Notes: a model not told the origin generated them from the letters alone. Shown: positions 48,077-57,451, numbered from the stretch's first letter. The stretch: 64,000 bases of DNA from Luteibacter sp. OK325 (GCF_003050935.1 NZ_QAOX01000007.1:1-64000); one strand, 5' to 3'. Translations and numbers: made by a program.

Positions 48077-48787
48077 ATGCGTCGTCTCTTCCGTCGGCTG
48101 GCCGTCATCGCCGCCGTGCTCTGCGCCATGCAGGCTATGGCAGCCGACACGCCGCCGGTGCCCGACACACTGGTCCAGCGCATCGCGGCCTGCACCAGCT
48201 GCCACGGCGAGCACGGGGAAGGCGGCAGCAACGGGTTCAATCCGCGCCTGGCCGGCAAGCCGGCGGGTTACCTCCATCGTCAGATGCAGGATTTCCAGCG
48301 CGGCCTGCGGCACTACCCGATCATGGAATACACGGTGGGCCCGCTCACTGACGGCTACATGCGTGAGATCGCCGAATACTTCTCCGCGCAGGAAGTGCCC
48401 TACACCCTGCACGATGTACCTGCGACGTCGCCGGCGGCGATGGCCCGTGGCGAACAGCTGGTGACCAAGGGCGATACGGCACGGGGCGTTCCCGCCTGTA
48501 TGGCCTGTCATGGCCCCAACCTCACCGGCGTGCAGCCGGACATCCCCGGACTGGTTGGCCTGCCTTATGACTACATCAGCGCCCAGCTGGGTTCTTGGCG
48601 TACGAACACGCGCAATACGGTCGCGCCCGACTGCATGAAGACCATTGTCGGTCACCTGAGCGACGCCGACATCAGCGCCGTTTCGGCGTGGCTGGCCCAG
48701 CGCCCGGTACCGGCGGATGCGCATGCGGAACCCGCGGGTAGTGTGTCGCCGCCGCTGCGCTGTGGCGTTCTGGGAGGCGGCACATGA
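48077..48787 (+). CDS. Diheme cytochrome c, c4-like
   Basis: 236 aa. Signal peptide (about residues 1-23, AVLCAMQAMA-A). Two class I cytochrome c domains with heme motifs CTSCH (near residue 39) and CMACH (near 144); each has a downstream Met candidate ligand. It would be a periplasmic electron carrier. GGGAG precedes the ATG. Its stop overlaps the start of the triheme cytochrome gene (ATGA), so the two are made together and probably interact. The tail is Pro/Gly-rich with one unpaired Cys. Confidence 0.9.
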   Translation: MRRLFRRLAVIAAVLCAMQAMAADTPPVPDTLVQRIAACTSCHGEHGEGGSNGFNPRLAGKPAGYLHRQMQDFQRGLRHYPIMEYTVGPLTDGYMREIAEYFSAQEVPYTLHDVPATSPAAMARGEQLVTKGDTARGVPACMACHGPNLTGVQPDIPGLVGLPYDYISAQLGSWRTNTRNTVAPDCMKTIVGHLSDADISAVSAWLAQRPVPADAHAEPAGSVSPPLRCGVLGGGT

Positions 48788-50004
48788 AGACCTTGCCTCG
48801 CCTGTTCGCTGCTTGCGTGATGCTTTGCACGGCATGGACCGCCAGCGCCGACGACCTTGTCGCACGGGGTCGCTACCTCACGCTCGCCGGTGACTGCGAT
48901 TCCTGCCATACCGCCCGCAATGGCCGCGCTTTCGCCGGTGGCCACGTCGTGGCGACACCGTTCGGCGCGATCCCGGCGCCCAACCTCACTGCGGATCGCG
49001 AGACGGGTCTGGGCGGCTGGACGGCCGACGATTTCTACCGCGCCATGCATTCGGGCAAGGGGCACGATGGCACGTCGTTGTATCCGGCCTTTCCATTCAC
49101 CTCGTATACCAAGGTCACCCGCGCCGATACCGACGCGATCTTCGCGTACCTGAAGACGCTCCCGCCGGTGAAGCTTGCCAATACGGAAGCGTCATTACGC
49201 TGGCCATACAGCATGCGCTCGCTGATGCCGTCGTGGCGTTTGTTGTATTTCGACGAAGGGGAGTATCAGGCGGATCCGAAGCAGTCGGCCGCATGGAACC
49301 GCGGTGCCTATCTCGTGAAGGGGTTGGGCCACTGCAACGAGTGTCACGCCCCGCGCAACACCTTCGGCGCGATGGTTACCGAGCCTTTCCTCGCCGGAGG
49401 TCTTATTCCCGTGCAGAACTGGTACGCGCCCGATCTGTCGATGGGTCCGAACGGTGGCCTGAGCGGCTGGAGCGAGGCGGACCTGGTGGCACTGCTCAAG
49501 AACGGTCGCTCGCAGAAGGGCACCGCCTTCGGTCCCATGGCCGACGTGGTGATCCGAAGCACCCAGCACCTGGACGACGGCGACCTCGCCGCGATGGCTA
49601 CCTACCTGAAGTCGCTTCCCGAGCGTGCGCCGCCGCGCCAGCGCGAATCCGCCGCCGATGCAGCCGATCTGGCGAAGGTGGGGCAGAAGGTCTACGCGGA
49701 CCAGTGCGCGAGTTGCCATGGCGCCGACGGGCGCGGCAAGAGCGAGGCGTATCCGCCGCTGGACGGTAATTCGTCTGTCGTCGAGCCGACCGGCATCAAC
49801 GCCATCCGCATCGTGTTGTCCGGCGGCTTTGCCCCGGCGACGGCGGGTAACCCTCGTCCGTATTCCATGCCGCCATTCTCACAGACGCTGTCCGATGACG
49901 ATGCAGCAGCCGTCGTCACCTATATCCGCCAGGCCTGGTCGAACAAGGCTGCGTCGGTGTCACCGAACGACGTGCGCGCCTACCGCTCGATTCCTGGCGG
50001 CTGA
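48784..50004 (+). CDS. Triheme cytochrome c, dehydrogenase-subunit type
   Basis: 406 aa. Signal peptide about residues 1-21. Three CxxCH heme motifs: CDSCH (near residue 36), CNECH (near 186) and CASCH (near 310). The layout matches the cytochrome c subunit of membrane-bound alcohol, gluconate or sorbitol dehydrogenases, which passes electrons to quinone or oxidase. No flavin or PQQ dehydrogenase subunit is adjacent, so the donor enzyme is unknown. Its 3' end overlaps that of the convergent mug-like gene by 25 bases. Confidence 0.9.
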   Translation: MKTLPRLFAACVMLCTAWTASADDLVARGRYLTLAGDCDSCHTARNGRAFAGGHVVATPFGAIPAPNLTADRETGLGGWTADDFYRAMHSGKGHDGTSLYPAFPFTSYTKVTRADTDAIFAYLKTLPPVKLANTEASLRWPYSMRSLMPSWRLLYFDEGEYQADPKQSAAWNRGAYLVKGLGHCNECHAPRNTFGAMVTEPFLAGGLIPVQNWYAPDLSMGPNGGLSGWSEADLVALLKNGRSQKGTAFGPMADVVIRSTQHLDDGDLAAMATYLKSLPERAPPRQRESAADAADLAKVGQKVYADQCASCHGADGRGKSEAYPPLDGNSSVVEPTGINAIRIVLSGGFAPATAGNPRPYSMPPFSQTLSDDDAAAVVTYIRQAWSNKAASVSPNDVRAYRSIPGG

Positions 50005-50498
50005 GCGCGTACGAAGTCGGCCAGTTCCTGCCAGAGGCCGGCGTTCCACGAACGCCGCGCCTGGCCGGAAGGCGAGGGCAGGACGAAGAGTTGCGTGTTG
50101 CCGAAGGCGGTCGGCTGCAAGCCGTAGGCGATGGGTTTGCCGAGTGCCGACGAGCCACCGTACTTGCTGGTGAAGGCGAGGACACGCGGCGCGAAGGTCT
50201 CGATCTTGGCGCGCAAGGCGGCGACATCGAAGGCATCCACCGGCAGTTCGTTGTCGTTGCCGTAGTGGAACTTGGAGAGGTCCGTGAGGCCAAGCCCGAA
50301 GGCCGGCATCAACGGAAACTCCGCAGGCGCGAGCAGGCGTGGTGTCAGGCCAACCGCGAATATCGTGCGCCAGAACATGTTGCCAGGGTGCGCGTAGTAC
50401 GCGCGGTCCTGCGCGGAACGCGTGCCCGCGGCGGTGCCACAAAAAACCAGCGACAGGCCGGGCTCGAGCACATCGGGCAGGACGAACGACTCAGTCAT
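49980..50498 (-). CDS. mug: Mug/TDG-type mismatch DNA glycosylase with altered motif
   Basis: 172 aa, the size of Mug. Mug excises uracil and related bases from mismatches. The uracil-glycosylase fold is indicated by VFCGTAAGTRSA, YYAHPGNMFWRTI, LGLTDL, LAFTSKYGGS and LPSPSGQARRSW. Motif 1, GINPG in E. coli Mug, reads GTAAG here, so the Asn of that motif is absent; activity or specificity may differ. The start overlaps the end of the upstream PP-loop ATPase gene by 8 bases. Convergent with the triheme cytochrome gene. Confidence 0.82.
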   Translation of the reverse strand: MTESFVLPDVLEPGLSLVFCGTAAGTRSAQDRAYYAHPGNMFWRTIFAVGLTPRLLAPAEFPLMPAFGLGLTDLSKFHYGNDNELPVDAFDVAALRAKIETFAPRVLAFTSKYGGSSALGKPIAYGLQPTAFGNTQLFVLPSPSGQARRSWNAGLWQELADFVRAQPPGIER

Positions 50499-51171
50499 CG
50501 AGCAGGAAGTCGGTGTACTGGAAGCGTTCGTCGCGTAGCAGCGATTCGCCTCGCGCGATGCGCATGTCGTGTGCGAACAACGGGCCGCCATAACTGAGTG
50601 TGTGGAATTCGCCGTTCTCGCCACAGGGATCGACGCCCGCAGGCAGGGCATCGAGCAGGGCGTTGTCGTAATCGCGTCCACAGAAACCGGCATCGAGCTG
50701 GGTGGTGTCCACGCAGCAGAGCGCCGCGCGGTGACCGGCGGCGACGAAGTGACGACCCAGTAGGGTGGTGTCCTCGCCCCAGAGCGGATAGACGCCGGTC
50801 CACCCACCGATGCGGGCAAGCTGCGCTTCGCGATAGGCGCGCACATCGGCGAGGAAGAGGTCACCGAAGGCGATGTGGGCGACGCCGGGCCAGCGCGCCT
50901 TCACGGTCGCCAGGGCCGCCGCGAAGGCTTCCTCGTAGGCCTCGTTGTGGCTTGGCCAGGTCAGCACCGCCTCGACCACAGGCAGGCCCAACGCGGCGCC
51001 CTGCGCGGCCAACACAGTGCGGCGCACGCCATGCATGGCGATGCGGTCGTGGTTGGTGGTTACCGTGGTCACCAGACCCATGACCTGCCATGACGGGTCG
51101 GCACGGAGCCTGCCGAGGGTCATCAGGCAGTCCTTGCCGCCGCTCCAGGAAACAACGATTGGAGTTGGCAT
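50491..51171 (-). CDS. DUF71/Dph6-like PP-loop ATPase
   Basis: 226 aa. N-terminal PP-loop VVSWSGGKDC near residue 8, binding ATP for adenylation, plus the family block PCGENGEFHT near residue 187 and YPLWGEDTTLLGRHF. In eukaryotes and archaea related proteins (Dph6) amidate diphthine; in bacteria, which lack diphthamide, the function is unknown. An amide-forming ligase is a reasonable inference. It overlaps the following mug-like gene by 8 bases, so they are probably co-expressed. Confidence 0.85.
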   Translation of the reverse strand: MPTPIVVSWSGGKDCLMTLGRLRADPSWQVMGLVTTVTTNHDRIAMHGVRRTVLAAQGAALGLPVVEAVLTWPSHNEAYEEAFAAALATVKARWPGVAHIAFGDLFLADVRAYREAQLARIGGWTGVYPLWGEDTTLLGRHFVAAGHRAALCCVDTTQLDAGFCGRDYDNALLDALPAGVDPCGENGEFHTLSYGGPLFAHDMRIARGESLLRDERFQYTDFLLDD

Positions 51172-51214
51172 AAGCGGAACTGTACCTCGCTCTGGCCCAT
51201 ATTCGCTGCGCCAT

Positions 51215-51295
51215 GTGGGAGCCGCTTCAGCGGCGAATGGGTGCTCGCGGAAACCCGGCCCGCTGCCGCGGGATCGCCGATGAATCGGCTCCTAC
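51215..51295. repeat. Composite REP unit, 81 bp
   Basis: Forward GCTTCAGCGGC copy (51215-51237), middle gggtgctcgcgg...ggcccgctgccgcggg, reversed GATTCATCGGC copy with cctac end (51273-51295). Same plan and almost the same length as the units at 46260 and 63322. Confidence 0.9.
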
Positions 51296-51315
51296 GGCAG
51301 GGGGTGTGGCTATAA

Positions 51316-51345
51316 AAAAAGGTCCGGCGTGAGCCGGACCTTTTT
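51316..51345 (-). terminator. Intrinsic terminator of typA, near-symmetric
   Basis: A 13-bp stem including five A-T pairs (51316-51328 with 51333-51345) and GTGA loop, 29 bp after the typA stop. On the minus strand the stem is followed by a run of T. On the plus strand it also has T after the stem, so it could work both ways. Confidence 0.85.
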
Positions 51346-51373
51346 AGCTAGCGTAGAACGCTACTGAATCGAA

Positions 51374-53218
51374 TCAGCCGCGCGAAGACTTCTTGCGGTC
51401 GCCTTCGGTCAGGTGCTTCTTGCGCATGCGGATTTCCTTCGGCGTGACTTCGACCAGCTCGTCGTCGTCGATGAAGTCCAGGGCCTGTTCCAGCGTGAAC
51501 TTGAGCGCCGGGGTGAGCTGGATCGCATCGTCCTTACCGGAGGCGCGCATGTTGGTCAGCGGCTTCGGCTTGATGGCGTTGACGGTGAGGTCGTTGTCCT
51601 TCGCATGGATGCCGATGAGCTGGCCTTCATACACGGCGTCGCCTTCGGCAGCGAACAGCTTGCCGCGTTCCTGGAGGGGTCCGAGCGAGTAGGCCGGGGT
51701 GTTGCCGCCGGCATTCGCGATCATGACGCCGTTCTGGCGCTTGGCGATCGGGGCCGGAGTGTACGGACCGTAATGCTTGAACACGTGGAACAGCAGGCCC
51801 GAACCCTGGGTCAGGGTCTTGAACTGGTTCTGGAAACCGATCAGGCCGCGGGCCGGGATCTCGTACTCGAGGCGCACGCGACCGTTGCCGTCCGAGACCA
51901 TGTTCTTCAGGTCACCCTTGCGGATGCCCAGGCGCTCCATGACGCCACCCTGGTGGATCTCTTCGATGTCGATCACCAGTTCCTCGATCGGCTCCATCCT
52001 CTGGCCTTCGATTTCCTTGAGGATGACTTCCGGACGCGACACAGCCAGCTCGTAGCCTTCGCGACGCATGTTCTCGATCAACACCGACAGATGCAGTTCG
52101 CCGCGGCCCGAGACCAGGAACTTGTCGGCATCGGAGCCGTCTTCGACGCGGAGGGCGACGTTGTGCACCTTCTCGCGGTCGAGGCGCTCACGCAGCTGGC
52201 GGCTGGTGAGGAACTTGCCGCCCGAGAGATCCTTGCTGCCGACGAACGGCGAGTTGTTGACCTGGAAGGTCATGCTGATCATCGGCTCGTCGACGCTCAG
52301 CGCCGGCAGCGCTTCGGGCGTATCCGGCGAGGTCAGCGTGTCCGAAATGGTCAGGTCGGCGATGCCCGAGATAGCGACGATGTCGCCGGCTTCGGCAGTG
52401 TCCTGCTCGATGCGCTCGAGGCCGAGGAAGCCGAGCACCTGGGCGACCTTGCCCTGGCGCTTCTTGCCTTCGCGGTCGATCACGGCGACCTGCATGCCCT
52501 TCTTCAGGGTGCCGCGCTGCACGCGGCCGATGCCGATGACGCCGACGAAGTTGTTGTAGTCCAGCTGGCTGATGCGCATCTGGAAGGGGCCGTCCGGATC
52601 GACGTCCGGCTTCGGCGCGTGCTTCATGATCGCTTCGTACAGCGGGGTCATGTCGCCTTCGCGGGCGTTCTCGTCGAGCGAGGCATAGCCGTTGAGCGCC
52701 GAGGCGTAGACGATCGGGAAGTCCATCTGCTCGTCGGTTGCACCGAGCTTGGCGAAGAGGTCCCAAACCTGCTCGACGACCCACTCCGTACGCGCAGCGG
52801 GGCGGTCGACCTTGTTGACGACGACGATCGGCTTGAAGCCCATCGCGAACGCCTTCTGGGTGACGAAGCGCGTCTGCGGCATCGGGCCGTCCATCGCGTC
52901 GACCAGGATCAGCACGGTGTCGACCATGGACAGCACGCGCTCGACTTCGCCACCGAAGTCAGCATGTCCCGGGGTGTCGACGATGTTGATGCGGTTCTTC
53001 GCACCCGACTTCTTGTCTTCCCAGGTGATGGCCGTGTTCTTGGCCAGGATCGTGATGCCACGCTCCTTTTCCTGGTCGTTCGAATCCATGACGCGCTCGG
53101 CGAGCACGGTACGCTCGTTCAGCGTGCCCGACTGCTTCAGAAGCTGGTCGACGAGGGTGGTCTTGCCATGGTCGACGTGAGCGACGATAGCGATATTGCG
53201 CAGGAATTCGATCGACAT
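51374..53218 (-). CDS. typA: Ribosome-associated GTPase TypA/BipA
   Basis: 614 aa, translational GTPase involved in ribosome assembly and stress or cold adaptation. G motifs: G1 [10 protein letters not shown] near residue 12, G2 region with ERGITI, G3 [12 protein letters not shown]4 NKVDR and SALNG. EF-G-like domains II, III and V and the BipA-specific C-terminal domain ([30 protein letters not shown]) are complete. A TACAAT -10-like box (53277-53272, minus strand) lies about 55 nt upstream. Transcription ends at the hairpin at 51316-51345. Confidence 0.97.
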   Translation of the reverse strand: MSIEFLRNIAIVAHVDHGKTTLVDQLLKQSGTLNERTVLAERVMDSNDQEKERGITILAKNTAITWEDKKSGAKNRINIVDTPGHADFGGEVERVLSMVDTVLILVDAMDGPMPQTRFVTQKAFAMGFKPIVVVNKVDRPAARTEWVVEQVWDLFAKLGATDEQMDFPIVYASALNGYASLDENAREGDMTPLYEAIMKHAPKPDVDPDGPFQMRISQLDYNNFVGVIGIGRVQRGTLKKGMQVAVIDREGKKRQGKVAQVLGFLGLERIEQDTAEAGDIVAISGIADLTISDTLTSPDTPEALPALSVDEPMISMTFQVNNSPFVGSKDLSGGKFLTSRQLRERLDREKVHNVALRVEDGSDADKFLVSGRGELHLSVLIENMRREGYELAVSRPEVILKEIEGQRMEPIEELVIDIEEIHQGGVMERLGIRKGDLKNMVSDGNGRVRLEYEIPARGLIGFQNQFKTLTQGSGLLFHVFKHYGPYTPAPIAKRQNGVMIANAGGNTPAYSLGPLQERGKLFAAEGDAVYEGQLIGIHAKDNDLTVNAIKPKPLTNMRASGKDDAIQLTPALKFTLEQALDFIDDDELVEVTPKEIRMRKKHLTEGDRKKSSRG

Positions 53219-53304
53219 GCGGTATGCGCCGGCGTTAAGCCGGATCGCCTCTTTGGATTGGGAAGCCGACGATTGTAAAGGAAAAGAACGACTTTCGCAT
53301 GACT

Positions 53305-53333
53305 GGCGGGGTCCGCCTTCATCGGACCCCGCC
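53305..53333 (-). terminator. Hairpin 3' of the pilin-domain gene
   Basis: An 11-bp GC-rich perfect stem (53305-53315 with 53323-53333), 7-nt loop, 12 bp beyond the stop codon of the leftward lipoprotein/pilin gene. No U tract follows on the minus strand, so termination strength is uncertain. Confidence 0.45.
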
Positions 53334-53345
53334 CGGCGCCGCTTC

Positions 53346-55534
53346 TCAGGGCGCGACAGGCTCGTCGCGGCAGCTCTGCGGCAGGTTTTTCGGCTCGATT
53401 CCGTCGCCCGAGCAGGTCCAGGTGATGGCTTTGCCGTCCACCCTGGGGGTCAGGATCAACTGCCCGGAATCCAGCTTCGGGTCCGTCTTGTGAGGTGGGG
53501 TGGCGTCCAGCGAGACCACGATCTCACCGCCCTGGCCGACTTCGACGGAACCGGCGTAGTCGTTGCCGAGCGTCTCCGGCTTACCCAGGCCGGCGGCGGC
53601 GTTGTTGGCCGGGAACTTACCCGTTGCCAGGCGGCGCTCGGCTACGGCCAGCTTGACCGGGTAGGCCGCGGCGAGCGCGCCGGCCACCTGGCTGCGGAGG
53701 ACGTACTGCTGGTATTGGGGGATCGCGATGGCGGCCAGGATCGCGGCCGTACCGATGGCACCGGCCGAGCCCATCTGGCCCACGAGCTCCGTCGGGCTCT
53801 GTTCGTAGGTGAAGGAGATGGCGAGGGTATCGGTGTCCGCTTCGGCCGCCGCGCCAACCACGCCCTTCTCGGGCAAGCCCAGCGTATGGGCGGCCGGGAG
53901 GCTGGCAATGTCGAGGTCGGCCCCGCTATGCCGCCCATCATCTGCAGGATCTCGATGTATGCGTAGTAGGCGTCGCGTTGGGCATCCCGACTATTGGCGG
54001 TGTATCCCATCAGTACGTGGGAGCCCGGGTAGGCGCGACCCGTGAACCACTCCTCGAGCGAGGTGTCCGGCTTCGCGGCGGCACGGTCGGCCAGCGCCTG
54101 GGGAATCTTGGCCAGGACGATCCAGTCACCTTCCTCGACCCAGTACAGCCGACTGCCGAAACGCTGCATCAGGTTCATGAAGGGAACCAGGGCCTGCTGT
54201 TCGGGATGATTGGCCTCAGGCTGGTAAGGCGCACCCGGCATGAACAGCCAGTGCACCTTTGCGTCGTCGACGGTCATTTCGCCGCTGCGCCAGCGGCCTG
54301 CCTTGGTCATCTCATCGATGCGCGCGTACCAGGCTTTGAGGTCGCGGGCGCGGATGGCAAAGAACTGGCCGGCGTCGTCGGCGAAGACGATGGACTCGGG
54401 TCCCATCCACTTCGTGTAGTCGGCGACATCGAATCCGTACGTCGTGCGCATCTTCGCCAGGCCGTCGCGGATCTTCTTCGCACGGTCCGCACCAAAGTCG
54501 AGGTTGAGGTTGTCCTCGAACGCCTTGTAGCCCTCGGCGCTGGGCAGCGCGAACGTCATCGCCCATCGTGGCTCGCCTGCGCTCTTCAGGGTTGGAGCGA
54601 ACGAACGCGGCGCCGCGTATTGAAGCACTCGCGCCTGCGGTGCATGCACGACGATGCGGAACCGGCCATGGCCATCCACCGTGCCACTACCGAAGGCGAA
54701 GGCATCGGCCTTGGAAGCGAAATCCGTAGGCAGCTTGCCCAGCGGCGATTCACCTGCCTGGTTCGCCGCGACAGCACCGATGCCACGGACGGTCGCCCAG
54801 CCGTACAGGCCTTCGCCCGACGTGTCGATGTGGGCTTCGAGGGCGCCGAGCGTAGCCGGTGCCGTGGTCGGTGAGGACTTGCCGAATGTATCGACCAACT
54901 CGTCGATCGTGTGTTCGTCGCTAGGCTGCTGCAGCGACTGGGTGACCCAGAGGCGACGCTCGGCCACGACGTAGCGGACGCTGCCGCCAGCGGCGAGCTT
55001 GCCGTTGCCCTTCGCGTCGAGCGGCGCAACCAGCAGCGGTGCGTTAAGGGAGGCGAGGCGAGCGTTGAACGCGTCGACCGAATCGAACGAGAAGCTACCG
55101 GTCAGGACGATCCGTGAGGTTGGCGACGGAATACCCAGCGGATCGATGAGCGCGATCTCGAGCGGCGAACGCAGGTCGCCAAGCAGGAGGTTCAACGCCG
55201 GACCGATTTTCGCATCGGCCAGGACCTTGTCCCTGGCGATGGCTTCGCGCAGCTTCGCCACGGCGTCGAGGTTCGCCTTCACGGAAAGCGCGGCATCGAG
55301 CGGACGGCCGTTCGGCACGCCGCCGATCACATGCCAGGGCGACGGCAGTCGCAGGTACGCGACGGTCTGTGCCGGAAGATGCTGGCGTAGCCATGCGGGC
55401 GCAGCGATAGCGGCCTGTGCGGCGGCGACGGCCTTCGGATCGGCCGAGGGCGCTTCATCTTTCTTGTGGCAGGCGGCGAGGCCGAGGGCCGCGGTGATCG
55501 CGGCAGACAGCAGGACGGTACGACGGGCAATCAT
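53346..55534 (-). pseudogene. Lipoprotein with C-terminal type IV pilin-like domain, frameshifted
   Basis: Two overlapping frames form one gene of about 728 codons. Frame A starts at 55534 (AAGGGGA upstream): lipoprotein signal with lipobox L-A-A-C (Cys22), then a large domain resembling DUF3352-type repeats (LPAQTVAYLRLPSPW, FNARLASLNAPLL, GPESIVFADDAG). Frame A is open to 53642, but beyond about 53925 it yields only Arg/Ser/Pro-rich noise. Frame B carries on sensibly: ADLDIASLPAAHTLGLPEKG, then a pilin-like stretch (AILAAIAIPQYQQYVLRSQV, KFPANNAAAGL) to the stop at 53346. One missing base in the GGGG run (plus-strand cccc, 53921-53924) reconciles them. Function unknown; sequencing error, pseudogene or slippage are all possible. 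Confidence 0.75.
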
Positions 55535-55626
55535 TGCTCTGTATCCCCTTGGGTTCTTCCGGCTCCTGCCGGGAACCGGAGGATAGCAGCGCCCGCCAGT
55601 TCCTTGTGGAAGCCGCCATCGCCCCT

Positions 55627-55649
55627 GTGGGAGCCGCTTCAGCGGCGAT
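55627..55649. repeat. Single REP-like palindrome
   Basis: One forward GCTTCAGCGGC copy; the preceding bases (ttgtggaagccgccatcgcc, from 55603) look like a decayed second copy. It lies in the 220-bp gap between divergent genes. Confidence 0.85.
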
Positions 55650-55754
55650 AGACGCCCGATAAAACGACGCCTCACCAAACATGCTGCACCCAACAAATCC
55701 ATCCGCTACGCTCCCCACATCTGCCGTTGACGACGGCAAATCCAGGGACATGGA

Positions 55755-56699
55755 GTGGGGAACATCAACACATCAAGCGGAAGACGAAGCGCCTTGCCAT
55801 GGCTCCTGGCGCTGTGCTTCATATGCCTGGCCGTCGTATTCCGGCTGGCAGGGCAGGCCGTAGCAGATCCAGTTCGCGGTGCCCCGCCTCCGGTCGTAGA
55901 CTCGCGCCACGCTAGCGGCGAAGCGACGAGGAAAACAGCGCAGACGCAGCCGCAAGCCGCATCTTCATGGGCTCGCAGCCGCGCATTGTCCGGCAACATC
56001 AATCCGGACGGCTATCTTCTTCCCGGCGACGACTTTTCCGCTATCGAACGTCGTCTGGCAGACCGGGTGACGTACGACGAGCGGGCCTTGTTCGTCATGT
56101 ATCACGCCGCGGGATTGTGCAGCAGCCCAGTCAAGCCAGATTGGCGTAAGACGGTCAAGCGTGAATCCGGTCGTACTTTCCTGGCGTGGAAGGAGTCGTT
56201 CTGTCATGGGCGCACGACCGCTGACGAATCCCATGCCTATATTGAGATGACTTTCGATTCATTTCAGAAACGTCACGAAGACTGGAACGACAAGGGCGAC
56301 GAAGATGGGAACCGTCTCATCTTCGAGGCCGTTCTGGATTCGGATTCGCCTGAAGACAGCGCCCTCGCGGCAGATCTGGCCAGCATGCCGGGTCTCGAGT
56401 GGGCGTTGGGCCAGGAGGATGTCGAGGGGACGGCACACGTCGCGAAACTACCGCGCTACCAGCAGGTAGCGCTGCAGGGCATTCAGTGTTCGGAACTTGG
56501 CGGGTGCGGCCCGAATGATCTCATGACCCTGTGGCTCTGCGTGAGACCGCCAGCTTTGGGCTGCCGCGCGGGGCTGAGTGTCGACGACATGTGGGCGGAT
56601 GAATTCTCCGCCGACGAAATCGTGATCATCGCCCGCATCCAGCAGCGCATTCTCGACGAACGCGCTCGCCATGACGAAGCTCGGGCGGGCTCGCCCTGA
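55755..56699 (+). CDS. Hypothetical membrane-anchored or secreted protein
   Basis: 314 aa, GTG start, function not recognised. One hydrophobic segment at about residues 14-36 (LPWLLALCFICLAVVFRLAG), either a membrane anchor or an uncleaved signal. The rest is periplasmic in that case: an Ala/Gln-rich linker, then an acidic domain with seven Cys (GLCSS, SFCHG, IQCSELGGCG, LWLCVRP, GCRAG), consistent with disulfides. No transposon or secretion-system signature. It converges on the two-helix membrane protein gene 7 bp away and shares no evident operon. Confidence 0.6.
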   Translation: MGNINTSSGRRSALPWLLALCFICLAVVFRLAGQAVADPVRGAPPPVVDSRHASGEATRKTAQTQPQAASSWARSRALSGNINPDGYLLPGDDFSAIERRLADRVTYDERALFVMYHAAGLCSSPVKPDWRKTVKRESGRTFLAWKESFCHGRTTADESHAYIEMTFDSFQKRHEDWNDKGDEDGNRLIFEAVLDSDSPEDSALAADLASMPGLEWALGQEDVEGTAHVAKLPRYQQVALQGIQCSELGGCGPNDLMTLWLCVRPPALGCRAGLSVDDMWADEFSADEIVIIARIQQRILDERARHDEARAGSP

Positions 56700-56706
56700 T
56701 TCTCGC

Positions 56707-57147
56707 TCATCGGGACGGAATACTTGCATCGAGCCTTTGCTTACGCTCGCGCATCCGTCGCCTTGCGCGCTGGAATAACCACGCCCAGGCGACCACGATC
56801 AAGCCAACGACCGCGTAAGCACCTGGGGATGTCCAATCGCCCCAAAGTAACGCGAGCGAGAACATGAAGACGCTCAACGTAATGAACATCCAGCCCACGG
56901 CAAACGCTGCGGGAGCGATTCGACCATCGTAGACGGCACCGTAAAGCTGCCCCTCCGCATGGGCTGTGCCCAGCGGATCGCAGGTATTGGGAAGGCCCTC
57001 GGGAGGCAGGCGAGTCACCTCGATCGTCCTGTCCTGCGACGTGTCGGGCAGTGGCCTGCCGGTGCGCACGTCGATGCTGCGCTCCAGCGCGCCGGTGCGG
57101 TCGTCAAGCACCACGACCTTGTCGCCCAGCCTCAGTTCGCGTTCCAT
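56707..57147 (-). CDS. Hypothetical protein with two membrane helices
   Basis: 146 aa from the ATG at 57147 (GGGAG upstream); an in-frame extension to 57459 is rejected because it runs antisense through the next gene's start. N-terminal soluble part about 80 residues (RLGDKVVVLDDRTGAL, Asp/Arg-rich), then two adjacent hydrophobic segments at about residues 84-105 and 111-128 and a strongly basic tail (RARRRMRERKQR). Function not recognised. DUF3592-like proteins have a broadly similar two-helix layout, but no motif here makes that assignment. Confidence 0.6.
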   Translation of the reverse strand: MERELRLGDKVVVLDDRTGALERSIDVRTGRPLPDTSQDRTIEVTRLPPEGLPNTCDPLGTAHAEGQLYGAVYDGRIAPAAFAVGWMFITLSVFMFSLALLWGDWTSPGAYAVVGLIVVAWAWLFQRARRRMRERKQRLDASIPSR

Positions 57148-57451
57148 TCTTCGCTCCCCGTATCTTCCAGCCCCCTGCTGGGCTTCGAGGATAACAGCGG
57201 TGGTAAAAAATGCTTCACCCGAGCAGGGGGGCAGGGGAGCAGGGGAGCAGGGAGTTGCCCTCGGCACCTGAGTCGCGGTGGGCACTTTCGAATCGGTGCA
57301 AAGGTCGACGATCGAAGGTGCCGGAAAGGCATGCCTGCACCTACAACTTATCGGATATGTCGGGTTGGTTCTGGATGGGTTAGTGTCAAGGCGTACTTGT
57401 ACCTGACCTTCTCGGCAGTACGACATGCTCACTTCCACGGAGGGAAACATC
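57148..57451. other. Divergent intergenic region with G-rich tract
   Basis: 304 bp between divergent orphan genes. It holds the G-run repeat at 57222-57254 and otherwise no recognisable gene or RNA. The ribosome site of the rightward gene (ACGGAGGG) is at 57437-57444. Promoters are not clear. Confidence 0.55.
57222..57254 (+). repeat. G-run tandem repeat, possible G-quadruplex
   Basis: Four runs of G (6, 4, 4 and 3) separated by CA, AGCA and AGCA on the plus strand: imperfect tandem copies of AGCAGGGG. Loops of 2-4 nt fit the intramolecular G-quadruplex pattern. It lies about 200 bp before the rightward orphan gene, on its non-template strand. Confidence 0.65.

Noticed and set aside
50091-50597. 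Rightward open frame over the mug-like gene
   Set aside because: Antisense shadow without domain; leftward glycosylase and PP-loop genes explain the region.
51413-53278. 621-codon open frame antisense to typA
   Set aside because: Shadow of a highly conserved GTPase gene; composition is Asp/Val/Arg/His-rich noise.
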